A DNA stretch of 64,000 nucleotides from Epiperipatus broadwayi (taxonomy: Eukaryota > Onychophora > Udeonychophora > Euonychophora > Peripatidae). The notes under the pieces are model-generated. The model worked only from the letters and a program-made list of their open reading frames with translations. It was not told where the DNA came from and ran no database searches. Shown here piece by piece: positions 23,930 to 35,448 of this stretch (its first letter is position 1; the number at the start of each line of letters is the position of its first letter). A program made the translations under genes and the position numbers. Location of the stretch: NCBI GenBank assembly GCA_028023455.1, contig JAQFVV010000187.1, positions 556,001 to 620,000 of the forward strand, given 5' to 3'.

Positions 23930-25010
23930 GCAAAAAATGGGGAACTGGGAATATAATGCATATAAAAGTAAGACAAAAATAAAGATAATAAATGGAAATT
24001 CTTAAATTAGAAAGAGAGGAAATAGATTATTGATTAGAAATAAGTATGAGTACTGTTTGTTAGAATTTGCTTGCCAGTAGTGAAAAAGATATCACCAGAT
24101 GAGCAAAAGATTTTTAAAATGTAGTTATATTATAATAATGGAAAATTAGGATATATTCTATAAATTATAGATTAGAAAGAGTGTATGTATATAGGTGGTA
24201 TCATAAATCATTTACATTTTGGGAATTTTCTTTTATAAAAATAAATTATTTAAGGCAAATGGATGACATATAAAATTTGAAACTTTTAGCTGATTGATTT
24301 TGTCTCGAAAAATTTTAAAAAAGAAAAAGGAAAAAAATTAATGTTTTTAAAGATAAAGTAATTTTTTAAAAACATAATGAAATGAAAGTAATTGTAAGAA
24401 AAATAAAAAAAAAAAATTTATTTTAAAATGGGAAAGTTATGAAATAATATAAAAAAAGAATAATAGATCAAAATATTGGAATTAGATTTTTAAAAGTGCA
24501 ACGGGAGAAAGAAAAATGTGAGATATTGAAAGAATTTGAAAAAATAAAGATATGGTGGATTTAATAACAATTGCAAAAACATATTTAAGAATGAAGAAAA
24601 ATGAGTTTGGAGGAAGTTTTTGTAAGAAGATTTAAGCAAATAAGATATGTAAAAGAAGAAAAAGGAATTAACATTAGTACAAAAGAAAATTATAATACGT
24701 ACAAGAATCACATGTGGAATGGCTTTTCTTGATATAAATATACTTGGATTATATGGATGGTTTATATAGCCACAGAAGAAAGTAAAAATAAAAGCAATAT
24801 AGAATGAAAATATTTATATCTTTATAATAAAGTATATTAATTTTAGGAAATAGGATATGAGTACACTACTGTTAAGAGATTTTAATGGTCATATAAAATA
24901 AATCATTTTTAAAGAAAATAAAAATGGAAAACTTTATCTTGCAAAAGTACTGCTTTTGGAAATAGTTTATTTTTTAAAGAAATATAATACAGATTTTATA
25001 TTATCAAGAA
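23930..25010 (+). other. C-poor block, possible very old LINE body
   Basis: This stretch is strikingly poor in C on the plus strand and rich in A and G. One short segment (24855-24901) reads MSTLLLRDFNGHIK. DFNGHI is the apurinic-endonuclease signature of LINE ORF2 (GDFNGHIG). Everything around it is scrambled by stops, so this is a weak assignment. A long frame on the other strand (24490-24711) is probably a by-product of the composition. Confidence 0.25.
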
Positions 25011-25021
25011 ATGATCAAATC

Positions 25022-25250
25022 ATTATCATCATTTTTCACCATTATTAGTCTACATCAGGATGAAGATTTCTCCAAGTTTAGTTCTATTTCTCCAATCCTT
25101 AATCTTTTTTCTCTTTGTGATACCAGCAAACTTGCTTTTTTCATTCATTCATCTCTTATGTGGTCTCTTTGAAGATCTTAAATCTTCCTAGTTCCAACTT
25201 AAGACTAATTGTGCATCTATTACCATCTCTTATAGCACTAAAATGTTACT
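25022..25250 (-). mobile_element. LINE 3' fragment
   Basis: Read on the minus strand this closely parallels the 3' tail at 38462-38690: the ATGATGATAATG end, then a block complementary to CATCAGGATGAAGATTTCTC, and the region before the GHIARR motif. It is a short 5'-truncated copy with no intact frame. Confidence 0.55.
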
Positions 25251-26001
25251 TTTTGAAATTCAAAAAATGTCCCACAATTTTGAAAATATTTTTTAATGAT
25301 GTGTTAGCAGAAAAGAATATAATTAAATCATAGCTAAGCTTCAACATTTCGACAATATATTTTGAAAACTAAATCACAAGAAATTTCAATGTGTGAAAGT
25401 TTCATGCAATTAAAAGAACTGAAGCTAAAGTTAACCAAATGAAAAAATTAAATCTTTATCTGTGCTATGTCTTAATCTTAACTTTATCTCGATTAAGACT
25501 AGCATATTCCATTTCTCAAATAACTCCACTGCAAATCAATTTTATAACTAATTTTAATACAAGACAATAATATTCTAGTAATATATATGTACATAGTTGT
25601 TATATCTAGGTTATGATAATAAATCAATATACATAAAGTCAATATCCTCACGATTAAAGTCCCCGGATTAGTCGCACTATTAATGATTAATTAAATCGTT
25701 ATTTCCCTAATTCTGAAAAATGTTCTTTAGTTCTGTGAGCCCTTGAGGCACATATAAATTATAATAAGATCATAGTGATCTGTTTAGTTCCTAGTCGGTT
25801 TGATTTTCTTCAGGAGCTGAGATCCTGGGTCTGGAAACAAATCCCCACTATTCTTCTGCTGCTTCACATATATATGCAGCCTAGTTGCGCGAGTACATGA
25901 GAAATGAAGAAAAAGATATTGCATTCTTTTTTCTCCCTGCTTAGATCGTTTTCTTTGTCTTTTGTTTTCTGAAGTAATATAACTGTTCATCTGTATCCCG
26001 G

Positions 26002-27133
26002 TGGAAGGTTTTTTATATTTTCTATTAGGTTTTATTAAACATTAGTTCTTTCTAGAATTCAGTTGTTAATCAGTTACTGACAATTGAATTCCTACAAAAT
26101 CAGATTTTATTTTAGTTTTATTCTCATTCTTCAACTATGTTTTAATTTTAGTTTTATTCTCATTTTTCAACTATGTTTTAATTTATATCCATTTTATTAT
26201 TTAACTATTTTTAGACAGTAGTTTTAGTAACATAAATTTAAATGCACATTTTACTAGTAGTTAATAGATATTCCAATCCTCCCCTTACTCCAGAAATTAT
26301 TTTATTTACACGTAATCCTGTAACTTTTTTGGTTTACATTTACTTCACTGGGGTTTGGGTGATCTTTGCTTTTTTATGGATTTGATCTCTATTTTTGTTT
26401 CAGCTTTTTTATTATTTTGCGGCTGTAGATTCTCTTGTTTTTCGGCATCTAAATTCATCTGTTCTCATTCTTGTTCTCTGGTCTGTTTTTTCGATTCTTC
26501 AATGTCTGGTATTATTGTTGGATATAGTATCTCTTCTATTATTCGGTGATAAATATGGTTTATATGTCTCTTGTATTCTTTACCATTTTCATTTTCGATG
26601 GTTACTATTTGTCTGGATTGCCTTCCCTGTAATTGTACCTTCAATCCATTTCTTTTGCAGTGTATCATGTATCCGTACTTTTTCACCAATTCGGAATGTT
26701 TTTCCTTCGCTCATATGTTAGAAATGCTTGTCCTTTGGTATTAACATGTCTAGTTTAATGCCCAATTTTCTGTGCATCTGCAGCTCCGCTGGCAATTTGT
26801 CTAGTTTGTTGACAGTGTTGAGTGTTGATACTGCATTGCTTCGTATAAAACTTCTTGAATATTACTACTCTGAAATTTTTTTATTGCTTTTTTAATTGTT
26901 TGTATGGCCTTCTCTGTGAGGCCATTGGATTCTGGGTGGTAGGAGGTGCACATATGTATCTGATTCGGTTGTTTTTCAAATATTCCTATGAAATCAGATT
27001 TTACTTTAGTTTTATTCTCATTATTCAATTAATGTTTTAATTCACATCTGTTTTATTATTTAACTATTTTAGACAGTAGTTTTGGTAACGTAAATTTAAA
27101 CACACATTTTACTAGTAGTTAATAGATATTCCA
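26002..27133 (-). mobile_element. LTR-retroelement remnant, internally deleted
   Basis: Two direct copies, 26088-26275 and 26981-27133, both ending at the right in GTTAATAGATATTCCA, flank an integrase fragment. On the minus strand each starts TGGAATATC, and the left one follows a purine tract (AGTAAGGGGAGGAT), so they look like LTR starts. The left copy may end at 26002 (TGGAA), giving a 274-bp LTR with TGGAA...TTCCA ends. The order is LTR start, integrase end, polypurine tract, LTR. About 4 kb of gag-pol is missing. The left copy has a 35-bp internal tandem duplication. Confidence 0.6.
26440..27028 (-). pseudogene. Ty3/gypsy integrase C-terminal fragment
   Basis: The frame 27028-26801 includes HMCTSYHPESNGLTEKAI. 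HPxxNGxxE, with the final catalytic Glu, is the hallmark of the integrase core's third motif. Continuing collinearly, KLPAELQMHRKLGIKLDML matches the PAELxxGRxLRTxLD segment common after the core. Then come a stop and a charged tail KTFRIGEKVRIHD, followed by a frameshift into KVQLQGRQSRQIVTIENENG (26465-26689), which resembles the small barrel domain at the pol C-terminus. At least one stop and one frameshift make it dead. It is a different lineage from the element at the window start. Confidence 0.8.
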
Positions 27134-27209
27134 ATCTGTAATTATTTTAAAAAAAAAAATTTAGATTTAGAAAAATCCAAAATATTTATACCACTATAAT
27201 TAAAGGTAT

Positions 27210-27624
27210 TTAACTTGCGCTTTACGCAAAAAAGTGAAGCTTGTCTCAATTTTCTTACAAGTTATATGGCTAAGCGCTTTCAGAGACCTTGAGTCTCCAT
27301 AATCATAGCCTACTGTTAACTGAAGTTCATCTGTGGTTTATGTAAAATTTATGCAAATTTTATAGCAACCATTTTCTGGAGATTGCAAAGCACGATTCTT
27401 TCCAGTTTATTGCACAATTGTCCTTTGCAATAAAGCACGCCTCTTTAATTTTTCGTTTCATATCATTACGTTCAGTGCAAAATTTGCATAAATTTTACAT
27501 AAACACAGCTAAACTTCAGTTAACAGTAGGCTATGATTATGGAGACTCAAGGTCTCTGAAAGCGCTTAGCCGTATAACTGAAAATTGAGACAAACTTCAC
27601 TTTTTTGCGTAAAGCGCAAGTTAA
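27210..27624. mobile_element. TTAA-bounded fold-back MITE
   Basis: Arms of about 150 bp are near-perfect inverted repeats beginning CTTGCGCTTTACGCAAAAAA and ending in the complement, each abutting TTAA (27210-27213 and 27621-27624). TTAA target duplication is the signature of piggyBac-type transposition, though the end sequence is not the common CCCT type. A roughly 110-bp loop separates the arms. No coding. Transcribed as intron, it would fold into a long hairpin. Confidence 0.75.
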
Positions 27625-29075
27625 ATTACTTATACTCAAAGATGAAGTAGAAAACTAGTATTTTATTATAATTAAAGGTGTGATTCATATATTATACCTA
27701 ACCATCACTGATTATTTCAATAACTAAGACAACTCTTTCGTGGAAATGTATCCTATTATGAGAAATTCCTTTGAAAGGGAAGATTGACGAAAGCCATACT
27801 GAATGTAAATATAAATGACAATTAATTATTTGATGAAACTTCATGTATTAAAAGTTGTATTACCAGTGAAAATATTAAAGAATAATGACAAAATGACAAA
27901 TCCTACCAACATAGATTGATTGAAAATTTTAAATATTTTATAAATAAATATTTATCTTTTAAAAATATTTTTTAAACTTTTTGAAAGTTGCTTATATCTC
28001 ATTGGATCTAATGCTTTCAATTGAATGAATATTTTCGTTTTTGAATAATGTGAAGCAATTTAAAAAACCTAATTACAAATTGAAATATAAACAACTTTGA
28101 TATAAATTGCATGCAGTTGTATGAATTTTTAAAACTGAAATCTGTTTTATAAAAAAGTTATTTCTTATGGAAAGTATCAAAATTGCATTTTTTTAGATAT
28201 TGATTGTCTAAAATGCTATATATGCTTATATTTTATAATAAATATTATAAAACTTTTCAATTTTAATGATTCTAATAAATACAACTTGTTTTTTTTTTGA
28301 TTGGAAACATTTTTTAATTTATCTTTTTTTTTTCAAAAAAAATATGGTTATCATGTATATGACTGAATATAAATTAATTACAATTAATTTATGCAGACTG
28401 TTTACTTTTTTTAAGAGAGTGATAAATTGGTTATACATTAGTTTAATACTCATTTCTTAGTTGTACATTGCCCTGTGTAATTTAGTGCAATGTTAGTATA
28501 GTTCACTCTGGGAACTAAAATGTTTTGGCTATTGCCAGCTAAATGAAAAAAACTGTTTGGGCAATTAAGCATGTTATAGAATAACAAACTTGAAAACTAT
28601 AATGTCCTAGAGTGAAGCTCATTTTATTACTTCCTGTGCTTTGAATATACAATTAATCAATCACTTATATAATAGAAACATTATGCTCAATCTGGAATTT
28701 TAATTAAATTTTGCATGACCTCCACACATGTAATCATATGGCTTTATTTATTACTATAGTATACTGTATAGCCTTTGTTGAAAATTTATATTTTTTATTT
28801 TCTACTTCTTCTTTACTTTGTAAATTTTTTTATTCCCTTTTGCTTAACTTGGCAAGCTTTGAATATTGTATTTATAATTTGTTATACTAGTTGAATAGTA
28901 TTAGGCTGAGATTAATTATTATTTTTTATTTGTATTTTATTTTGTTATGCAATTAAATCATTATTTGTTTGCTTTTTGTAAATATTTTAGATGTACCTGC
29001 TATAACTTCCTTTTATAATATACCCAATATTTTAATCTTTATTAAGACAATTTCCTTGATAAATATTTATTGCAG

Positions 29076-29167
29076 ATTATACTGGTCAGTTTTTTCTTGA
29101 TTCGCTTTTTCAAAGTGACTGGAATACTACAAAATTGATGTCATTATTAAGAGCATTGATCAAACAA
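29076..29167 (+). CDS. LRPPRC: LRPPRC-like gene, visible exon 5
   Basis: 92 bp, AG at 29074-29075, donor CAA/GTAAGA, phase 1 in and phase 0 out. It completes the Asp of exon 4 and reads DYTGQFFLDSLFQSDWNTTK then LMSLLRALIKQ. The GQFFLDSLF helix lines up with GYFLYNLIDSM of vertebrate LRPPRC, one of the better local matches. Confidence 0.8.
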
Positions 29168-30175
29168 GTAAGAATGTTGGATTGGGTAATATTTTTGTTT
29201 TATTATAGAAAATCAGATGATTAATTATTGAACAGTCTTTGCTTAGAAGTTCAAATGTGCGATAAATAGAATGTAAAGTCCAGATTCTGTCACTTTATCA
29301 CTGTATCCAATCGTGCAGAGCATGTAGAATAAACTTTAATAAATCAAATGATGGACTTAATTTTTTATATAAATAATTACTTTACATTTAGGGCTCCAAA
29401 TAAAATGGTTAGAGTTATAGTCATGAAATAGTTTAAATCTAAGTACAACAGGATTACAGATATTAAGGTAGGGGGGAAAATCTTCAAGTATCCTTAGAAT
29501 TTTTTTAGTCAGCTCAGCCATATATCAAATGTTAGCGAGTAAATGGGTATTTAGCTATAGGTTATGCTGTCTTAATTGATTTTAAATGTATTGACTTAGA
29601 TTTTATTTTGGAACAAGTCAGAAGAATTGAGAAGAGATAGTATAGCATAAGCCAAGTATCATCTCTAAGTTTATGATCCAAGCAAAGTAAAAAATCTTTA
29701 TAAATGAAGCTTTTTTTAACTGTCAAGAAATAACTTTGCATTTATACTATAATATACAGAGTACTCAAGTGATTTTTATAGAGCACAATAAGAATATACA
29801 ATTTTAAATGTATATACTAGCTTATTTACTAAAAAATAAACTGTTAAATTAAATTCATTTCACATTATCTATAATAAAACAATTATACAAATAAAAATTA
29901 TTATTCTTATACTTTTTATCTTCAACTATTTTTTTATCTTCATTCTCTTACTGATTCTGACTTTTTTTGTATATTACTATCATTGTTCTTTTAAACTTGC
30001 TTTATTAATTTCCCCTACAAAACAGTAAATTCTTTATTCAAATCTCTTTTTTTCTGCCCTTAATCTGTTTATTTTGATACCGATTATACTTCCAAATTCT
30101 AGTCAACCTCTTTTTCCACGCACCTGAATATTTTTTTTTATTTTAGTCATTAAAAGTTAACAAATTCTAATTATA

Positions 30176-30618
30176 GCAGTAGCAAACTCCATACAATATT
30201 GCCACCCACTGCAAACCATAGTAATCAATGGATGCTATAATATTTGTGCATTAAATCTTTATATATTACCTACTCATCCAATAACCCCAAACTATTTTCT
30301 AGTTCATGGCTTTCATCAGTAGATCTGAGAGCACTGCACCTAGATCTTTGGATCTAATGCAACCTTCCAGCAGACACCTTTTATCTATTTAGTTAATAAA
30401 AACACAGTAATGTTTTCAATTCAAGTTAATTCACTTCTATAGTCATACAGATCTGAACCCAATTCAGTATCTATATATTTTGGTGTCTTTGGTTTTTTAA
30501 TAACCACATTCACCACTATTGTATGGGCAGGATTGGTATAAGATTATTAAAACATCACATGATCATTATTTCTTAGATTTATACAAGCATAAGAAATGAT
30601 GATCAAGTGACGTTTTAG
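30176..30618. mobile_element. Degenerate family-M MITE plus small fold-back
   Basis: 30176-30540 holds a reversed, enlarged copy of the 17-kb MITE (TGCAAACCATAGTAATCAAT, then CTACTCATCCAATAAC) between arms related to CAAACTCCATACAATATTGC. Immediately after, 30548-30618 is a separate 71-bp hairpin whose arms are the family leader itself (AAACATCACATGATCATTAT and its complement). This shows that the leader is an inverted-repeat unit in its own right. Confidence 0.55.
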
Positions 30619-31316
30619 TAGTCTTAACTTCTAATTATATTAATTATTTTATTCATTCGTTGGTTTTTTTTTTAACCTTTAATATACTTTTTTTTTATCT
30701 ATAATATCTTGTCTTTTTGTTAACTAATTTCAATAAAAAAAAGTCTATGGTTAATAATAGATGGCACTACTATAACTATGAAAGATATTTTATTTCTTTA
30801 AAAAATACAAGATTTTCTGAAAAACTCATTAAAAAAATTGTTATGATTAGTGTTCACAATTTTATATCAAATAACAACTTCACTTGTAGAAAAAAGTCTG
30901 AAATATTCAGTCATTATTTGACTTATAAAAAGTTTTTGATGAAATATTTAGTTTTTTGATAGATTTATGTTTTTTATCTTTTTTTAAAAAAATATTTATT
31001 ACTAATAGTGGTTTGAAATTAACATTTAAAGGATATCTAAATTTAGAAGATTATGAAGAAATAACTCATTGTTAACACTCCTTATTAATTATAAAGTCTG
31101 ATTGCATCTCATAATATTGAAAGAAAAAGCTATATAAACAGTGTATTCTAATGAAAAGATTACTGATTAGATTGGTTCTCTCTTAAGTTATCTGCATCAC
31201 CATCTCTGAATCAATGCACGAAAATTTTAACATGTTAGTGTGTCTGGATCATGAGTTGCAACATAAACATGACATTGTGTTTCATACCTTAACCACTATG
31301 GAATTAATGCACTAAC

Positions 31317-32812
31317 ATTAAATTTTGTTTTAAATTGGGTCAAAGTTTGAAATCCTTTTAAACTTTGTATGACAGTGTAGCCATAAGTCATAATAATTTT
31401 TGCAAATGGTTTGCAAAATTTCCTGGTGTGAAGGAGAGCATCGAAGATGACCTACAAAGGTGCAAAACACTTATTATAACTCATGTGTTCCATACATCTT
31501 AGCATCTTAAATTTTTTGTGGTAAATAGCTAGACTATGACTATGTCATTATTTAACATGTGGATTGTTTCAGACAGGCCAGTTCAAACAGCATGGAAAGA
31601 GAACTAGTCAACTGTGCATATCTTGCAAGCAATATTTTATTATCTCTATCCCTATTACATCTTGAAATGATGCTCTACGCAAATTGTTGTTTCTCCCGAC
31701 TATTTTGGATAGCTTTTATATTTATAACTGACAATTGAAAGTCTTCTCTTTTTTTTTTTTTTTGCAATTTTTGTGACCATTTCAAATTAAATGTTACAGA
31801 TATAAAACATTTAGTTCTTAATATTTATATATATATTTGATTGTTTCTGGGTTTTTTTTTTACTATAGATTTTAGTTGCTTTATAAATAAACATGTAATA
31901 CACATTCTTTGTTGATTTTTTTTATTGTAAAGTTATTGTAGTTCAAATAATAATATTTACAATTATGTTCATAATAAGTGCAAGCTTTGTTTTTCCCTCC
32001 CTCCATTGGAATATTTGTCTATTTTAACTTAATTTATAATATTTCATTTCAAATATTTTAAATATAAAGAGATTTTGTGCTTATTCTTTTAAATTTTACT
32101 CAGATTATAACTATTTATACTTGTATATATTTTATTTTTTTGTTGTTGTTTTTAGAATTCTTCACAGGTAGATATACAATTCACATTTATATAGAGAATA
32201 AATTATAGTCGTTTTCTGGTATGCATATTGCAGTTTGAAATTTTGGATTCACGTAATACATTCTTTTCTAAAGTGTATTCCGCATATTTGTTAATTTTTT
32301 TTATAATGGCTGAAATGTTGAATTAACGCTGTTTTTTTTTTTATGCAAACAGCTTCTTTCTCTCAGATTTAATTTGTAATGGTCAGACCTTTCCTCTGCA
32401 AGTTCTGTGCACTATTTTGTGCACAGAAAAGAGTTCAAACTCCACTCCAACAGTGTCATTTCTCAAAGCCTTGATTGTGAAACAGTTTTAATTAAATTCA
32501 GCATGACTTAGCTTATCTATCAGCCATATTCACTCGATCTCACTTTGTGCAATTTTTTTTAATCTCTCGAATGAAAAAATGTCTCAATTTTTTTTCTTTT
32601 GCGGACTTAAAACTGAAGTGAAAAAAATAACAGAAGTGTTAAAATGCATCACTTTGCTAGTGTTTCTGGACTACTTCGAAGGAATGACAACTAATGCATT
32701 GCATTAAACAGACTATATTTTTTTAAAGCGATTCAATTTTGCAACACCAAAAAATAAATATACAATTTTTGGTTACAAAATTCCAGTGATTTTTGGGTTC
32801 CCCTATGTATAT
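31317..32812 (+). pseudogene. Mariner-like transposase remnant
   Basis: 31317-31460 reads IKFCFKLGQSLKSF, stop, TLYDSVAISHNNFCKWFAK then FPGVKESIEDDLQR. This is the N-terminal helix-turn-helix of mariner/SETMAR-type transposases (IKFCFKLGKxAxET...WFKRFKEGRESVEDD). 32502-32730 reads HDLAYLSAIFTRSHFVQFF and, near the end, CIALNRLYFFK, matching the mariner C-terminus (PPYSPDLAP...KCIALxGxYFE). The right edge resembles a mariner inverted repeat (TTTTTGGGTTCCCCTATGTA, ending near 32809); no left partner was found. Many stops. The interval between the halves is longer than expected and AT-rich, so something was probably inserted. Confidence 0.7.
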
Positions 32813-33842
32813 AATAATACTATGATCAAAAAAAATATTTTTGTTTTTAAAGAAGACTGAAAAAATCCGTAATGCAGATTTTGTTAATAATTTACATGAT
32901 TATTTTTACTTATGGTATACAATTTGTTGAATATCTTTAGTAAATGATGCCTCAAAGGTATAATATGTGCTTAGTATGTTATGTTGTCCAGTCAACATAT
33001 GTTATTCTCTTTTCTTTTTTATCATGATGGCTGGATATTTATATAATATAACCAATTATAAATTATTACTATAATAAATTGAAGCTTTTATTATGCATCC
33101 ATTAGAACAGTGAAGATCCTTTAGGGAGCTTAGTATTAAAAATTTGATATTAGAAATTATTTAAAAGCTATATTCAGAATTTTAAAATATGACAATACAA
33201 GGTTTATAGTATTGGTATCAAAGTAATTCTTTTATTAGCTAATCCAAGTCTTAAATATCATAACCAATAAATCAGAATTAACTTACCTCAAATAAATATC
33301 TTGTTTCCAGATTGCTCAGTCAAAAAAAATTTGAAATAGCTAAAGCAACATAACAAAAATTTAGACATATTGTGAAGTCCCAAATGAATTTCTTTTTTCA
33401 TATCCAACAAAATTAACTTTATTTTATATAAAGTTGATTATATTGTTCAATTAACATTAAACATGCTGCTTTTTATAATCAGTAAGCATACTTATATTTT
33501 GACAAATAGAAATTTTAATCAATTTAATTTTTCTAAATCTCTTTATGAATATATATGTGTAGATGTGTATATATAAAGAAAATATTGTTGATTGTATTCA
33601 AATAATATGTATAATACATAATTGTTAATTGCATTGTCTTTATATAATTAAGTAATCGTATACAAATATATTCTCTCTGAGAGAAACTTAATTTCATTTT
33701 TTATAAATCTTACTAATTGAATTACACATTTATGTAATGTAATCAGTTATAATTTGTTGTAATAAAAAGCTGAAATTTATGTAACAAATGAGTTAAATGA
33801 TAAAAAAATGGTAGAGTTGAAAACTTTTTTTTATTATTTTAG

Positions 33843-33920
33843 AAGATCTCCATTTCATATAGTGCTCTTAACTTTCTTCAGAAATATTTTAAAAATCCAG
33901 ATGCTATAGGATTATCGAAG
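33843..33920 (+). CDS. LRPPRC: LRPPRC-like gene, visible exon 6
   Basis: 78 bp after a T-rich tract and AG at 33841-33842. It reads KISISYSALNFLQKYF then KNPDAIGLSK. The donor is AAG/GTCGGT, weaker than a GTAACT four bases later, but only the first donor keeps the frame open into exon 7. Phase 0 at both ends. Position fits the VKIPENIYRGIRNLLESY helix of vertebrate LRPPRC. Confidence 0.75.
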
Positions 33921-34030
33921 GTCGGTAACTATTATGTTTTTCAAGATCAAATTGATTTATGTTTTTGCTTTAGTATGATTGTTGTCTTTTTTAGTATCAA
34001 TTTTGATCAATTGTTTAATTCATTTTTCAG

Positions 34031-34102
34031 TTAAGTAAACAATTGTTATTGAATAATAAACAGCTTCCTATCATCTACACAGATGAGGACTTGACTCAGT
34101 TT
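34031..34102 (+). CDS. LRPPRC: LRPPRC-like gene, visible exon 7
   Basis: 72 bp, CAG acceptor at 34028-34030 and strong GTAAGT donor at 34103, phase 0 to 0. It reads LSKQLLLNNKQLP then IIYTDEDLTQF. The preceding intron is only 110 bp. The acidic TDEDLTQF end leads into the SSELESTLETLK-like helix of exon 8. Confidence 0.75.
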
Positions 34103-35400
34103 GTAAGTAACATTTTATATAACATTAGTTAATAATGCATCTCATGCAACATTTTAATTAAATCAAGAATATATTAAAATTGTAATTTTGTTTCTTTCTT
34201 CGTTTTTAAGTTGATAATCAAATAGATTGATTTTTAATTCATTATTTTTGATTTACATTTAAAGAAAAAAGATTCTTAATTATTAAAAAATATACACATA
34301 AAATTCTTGTACGGAGAGATTGATAGCTAACAAAAATCATTTTAAACACAAAAACTCATAAAAATATGTTTCCATATACAATAAAATAAAGATGGGTTTC
34401 ATTACATACAAAAAACAATATTGCAATAGCAAAAATTAAAAGGAATGAATACCCACAATTGGATCATTAATCTAGGTTGTCTACCAAGAACTATACAGTC
34501 ATATTTTAACTTTATAAAAAGTCATGGTTTTGCACAAAACAATCTAATATTGCAAGAAGTAATCATATATTCTTAATTTTAATTATACTTATTTGAGAAC
34601 CAATAATAATATTAATCATATAGTTTATTGCTTGAGAGATCATATTGTGTTCAAACACTAAATTAACAGGTTAAGCATAACAGTTTTATTCAGTTAAACA
34701 TACCAAGATTAATCTTCCAGAAATGTAAGTTTTATATCTGCTATACTATCATTGATTTAAACTACTTGATTCAATTCTTATAGAAATTTAAAGAATTATT
34801 TTATTAAATGTTATTTATTAATAATTATATATAAACTATAATTTTTTTTAAAGAAAGTGTTTTAAATGAATAATCTTTCATGAAATTATGGGTATTTTTT
34901 CATTTCAAAGACTATATCTCAGACAAGTACTTTTTGGATTATGGAATTTATAGTCAATAACTACAGAATATATTTTTGTGAAAGAATTATAAGAGTTGAA
35001 AGGAAAAGAAAAAAAAGAAAAAAAAAATAAGAAAATGGCAATTATTACTATTTAAATAATGAACAGGTCAATCTATGATCACAATCCACCAATTAATTGC
35101 AGCTTCCTGTTTTTGACTAAAATTTTTATGGAGACTAGATCACTGATTATCAGAAAAGTATTTTGTGTGTCACTCAAGATCAAAGACCAATAACATATGA
35201 AGACTTGAAGAAAAAAATCTGGAGCAATTTGTAGAATATTTTTAGGACTCACCATCCAATAAAATTTATGGCTCATGTTTTACAATTGTTATGAAAGTAT
35301 TTCACAGTCACATTTTTATTTTACTTTTTTTTAATTAAATATATTTTTAATTTAAAATGTATTTTTTTATTATTGTAATTATTACTTATTTTATTTCTAG
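34103..35400 (+). other. Intron 7 of LRPPRC-like gene
   Basis: 1.3 kb, GT-AG. AT-rich, with an A-rich patch at 35000-35035. I see no repeat or gene. A 65-codon minus-strand frame at 35079-35276 has no recognisable domain. Confidence 0.7.
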
Positions 35401-35448
35401 TCTCAAATGTCTTTGAAGAAATTAGAAGATAAGCTAATAACACTCAAG
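35401..35448 (+). CDS. LRPPRC: LRPPRC-like gene, visible exon 8
   Basis: 48 bp, acceptor TTTCTAG, donor AAG/GTAATC, phase 0 to 0. It reads SQMSLKKLEDKLITLK, which parallels the SSELESTLETLKAEN stretch of vertebrate LRPPRC closely enough to secure such a small exon. Confidence 0.75.

Larger units (their letters stand above)
23113..29075 (+). other. Intron 4 of LRPPRC-like gene
   Basis: 6.0 kb. It contains a shrunken MITE (23.45), a C-poor purine-biased block (23.9-25.0), a minus-strand LINE tail (25.0), an LTR-retroelement remnant (26.0-27.1) and a TTAA-bounded fold-back (27.2). 27.7-29.07 kb is plain AT-rich sequence with no feature I can support. Confidence 0.75.
29168..33842 (+). other. 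Intron 5 of LRPPRC-like gene
   Basis: 4.7 kb. It contains a composite MITE region (30.2-30.6 kb) and a mariner transposase remnant (31.3-32.8 kb). An 80-codon frame at 30717-30959 has no recognisable domain and AT-driven composition; I do not call it a gene. The rest is AT-rich and featureless. Confidence 0.7.

Noticed and set aside
26355-26721. Plus-strand frames of 64 and 108 codons
   Set aside because: They are antisense to the clear minus-strand integrase tail.
30717-30959. 80-codon frame in intron 5
   Set aside because: Composition follows the local AT content; no motif, no splice context, no repeat relation.
32156-32167. A 12-bp micro-exon (AATTCTTCACAG) with good acceptor and donor between exons 5 and 6
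   Set aside because: It lies between the two halves of a mariner transposase remnant, which an ancestral exon should not. Omitting it keeps the frame, and its four residues add nothing to the family match.
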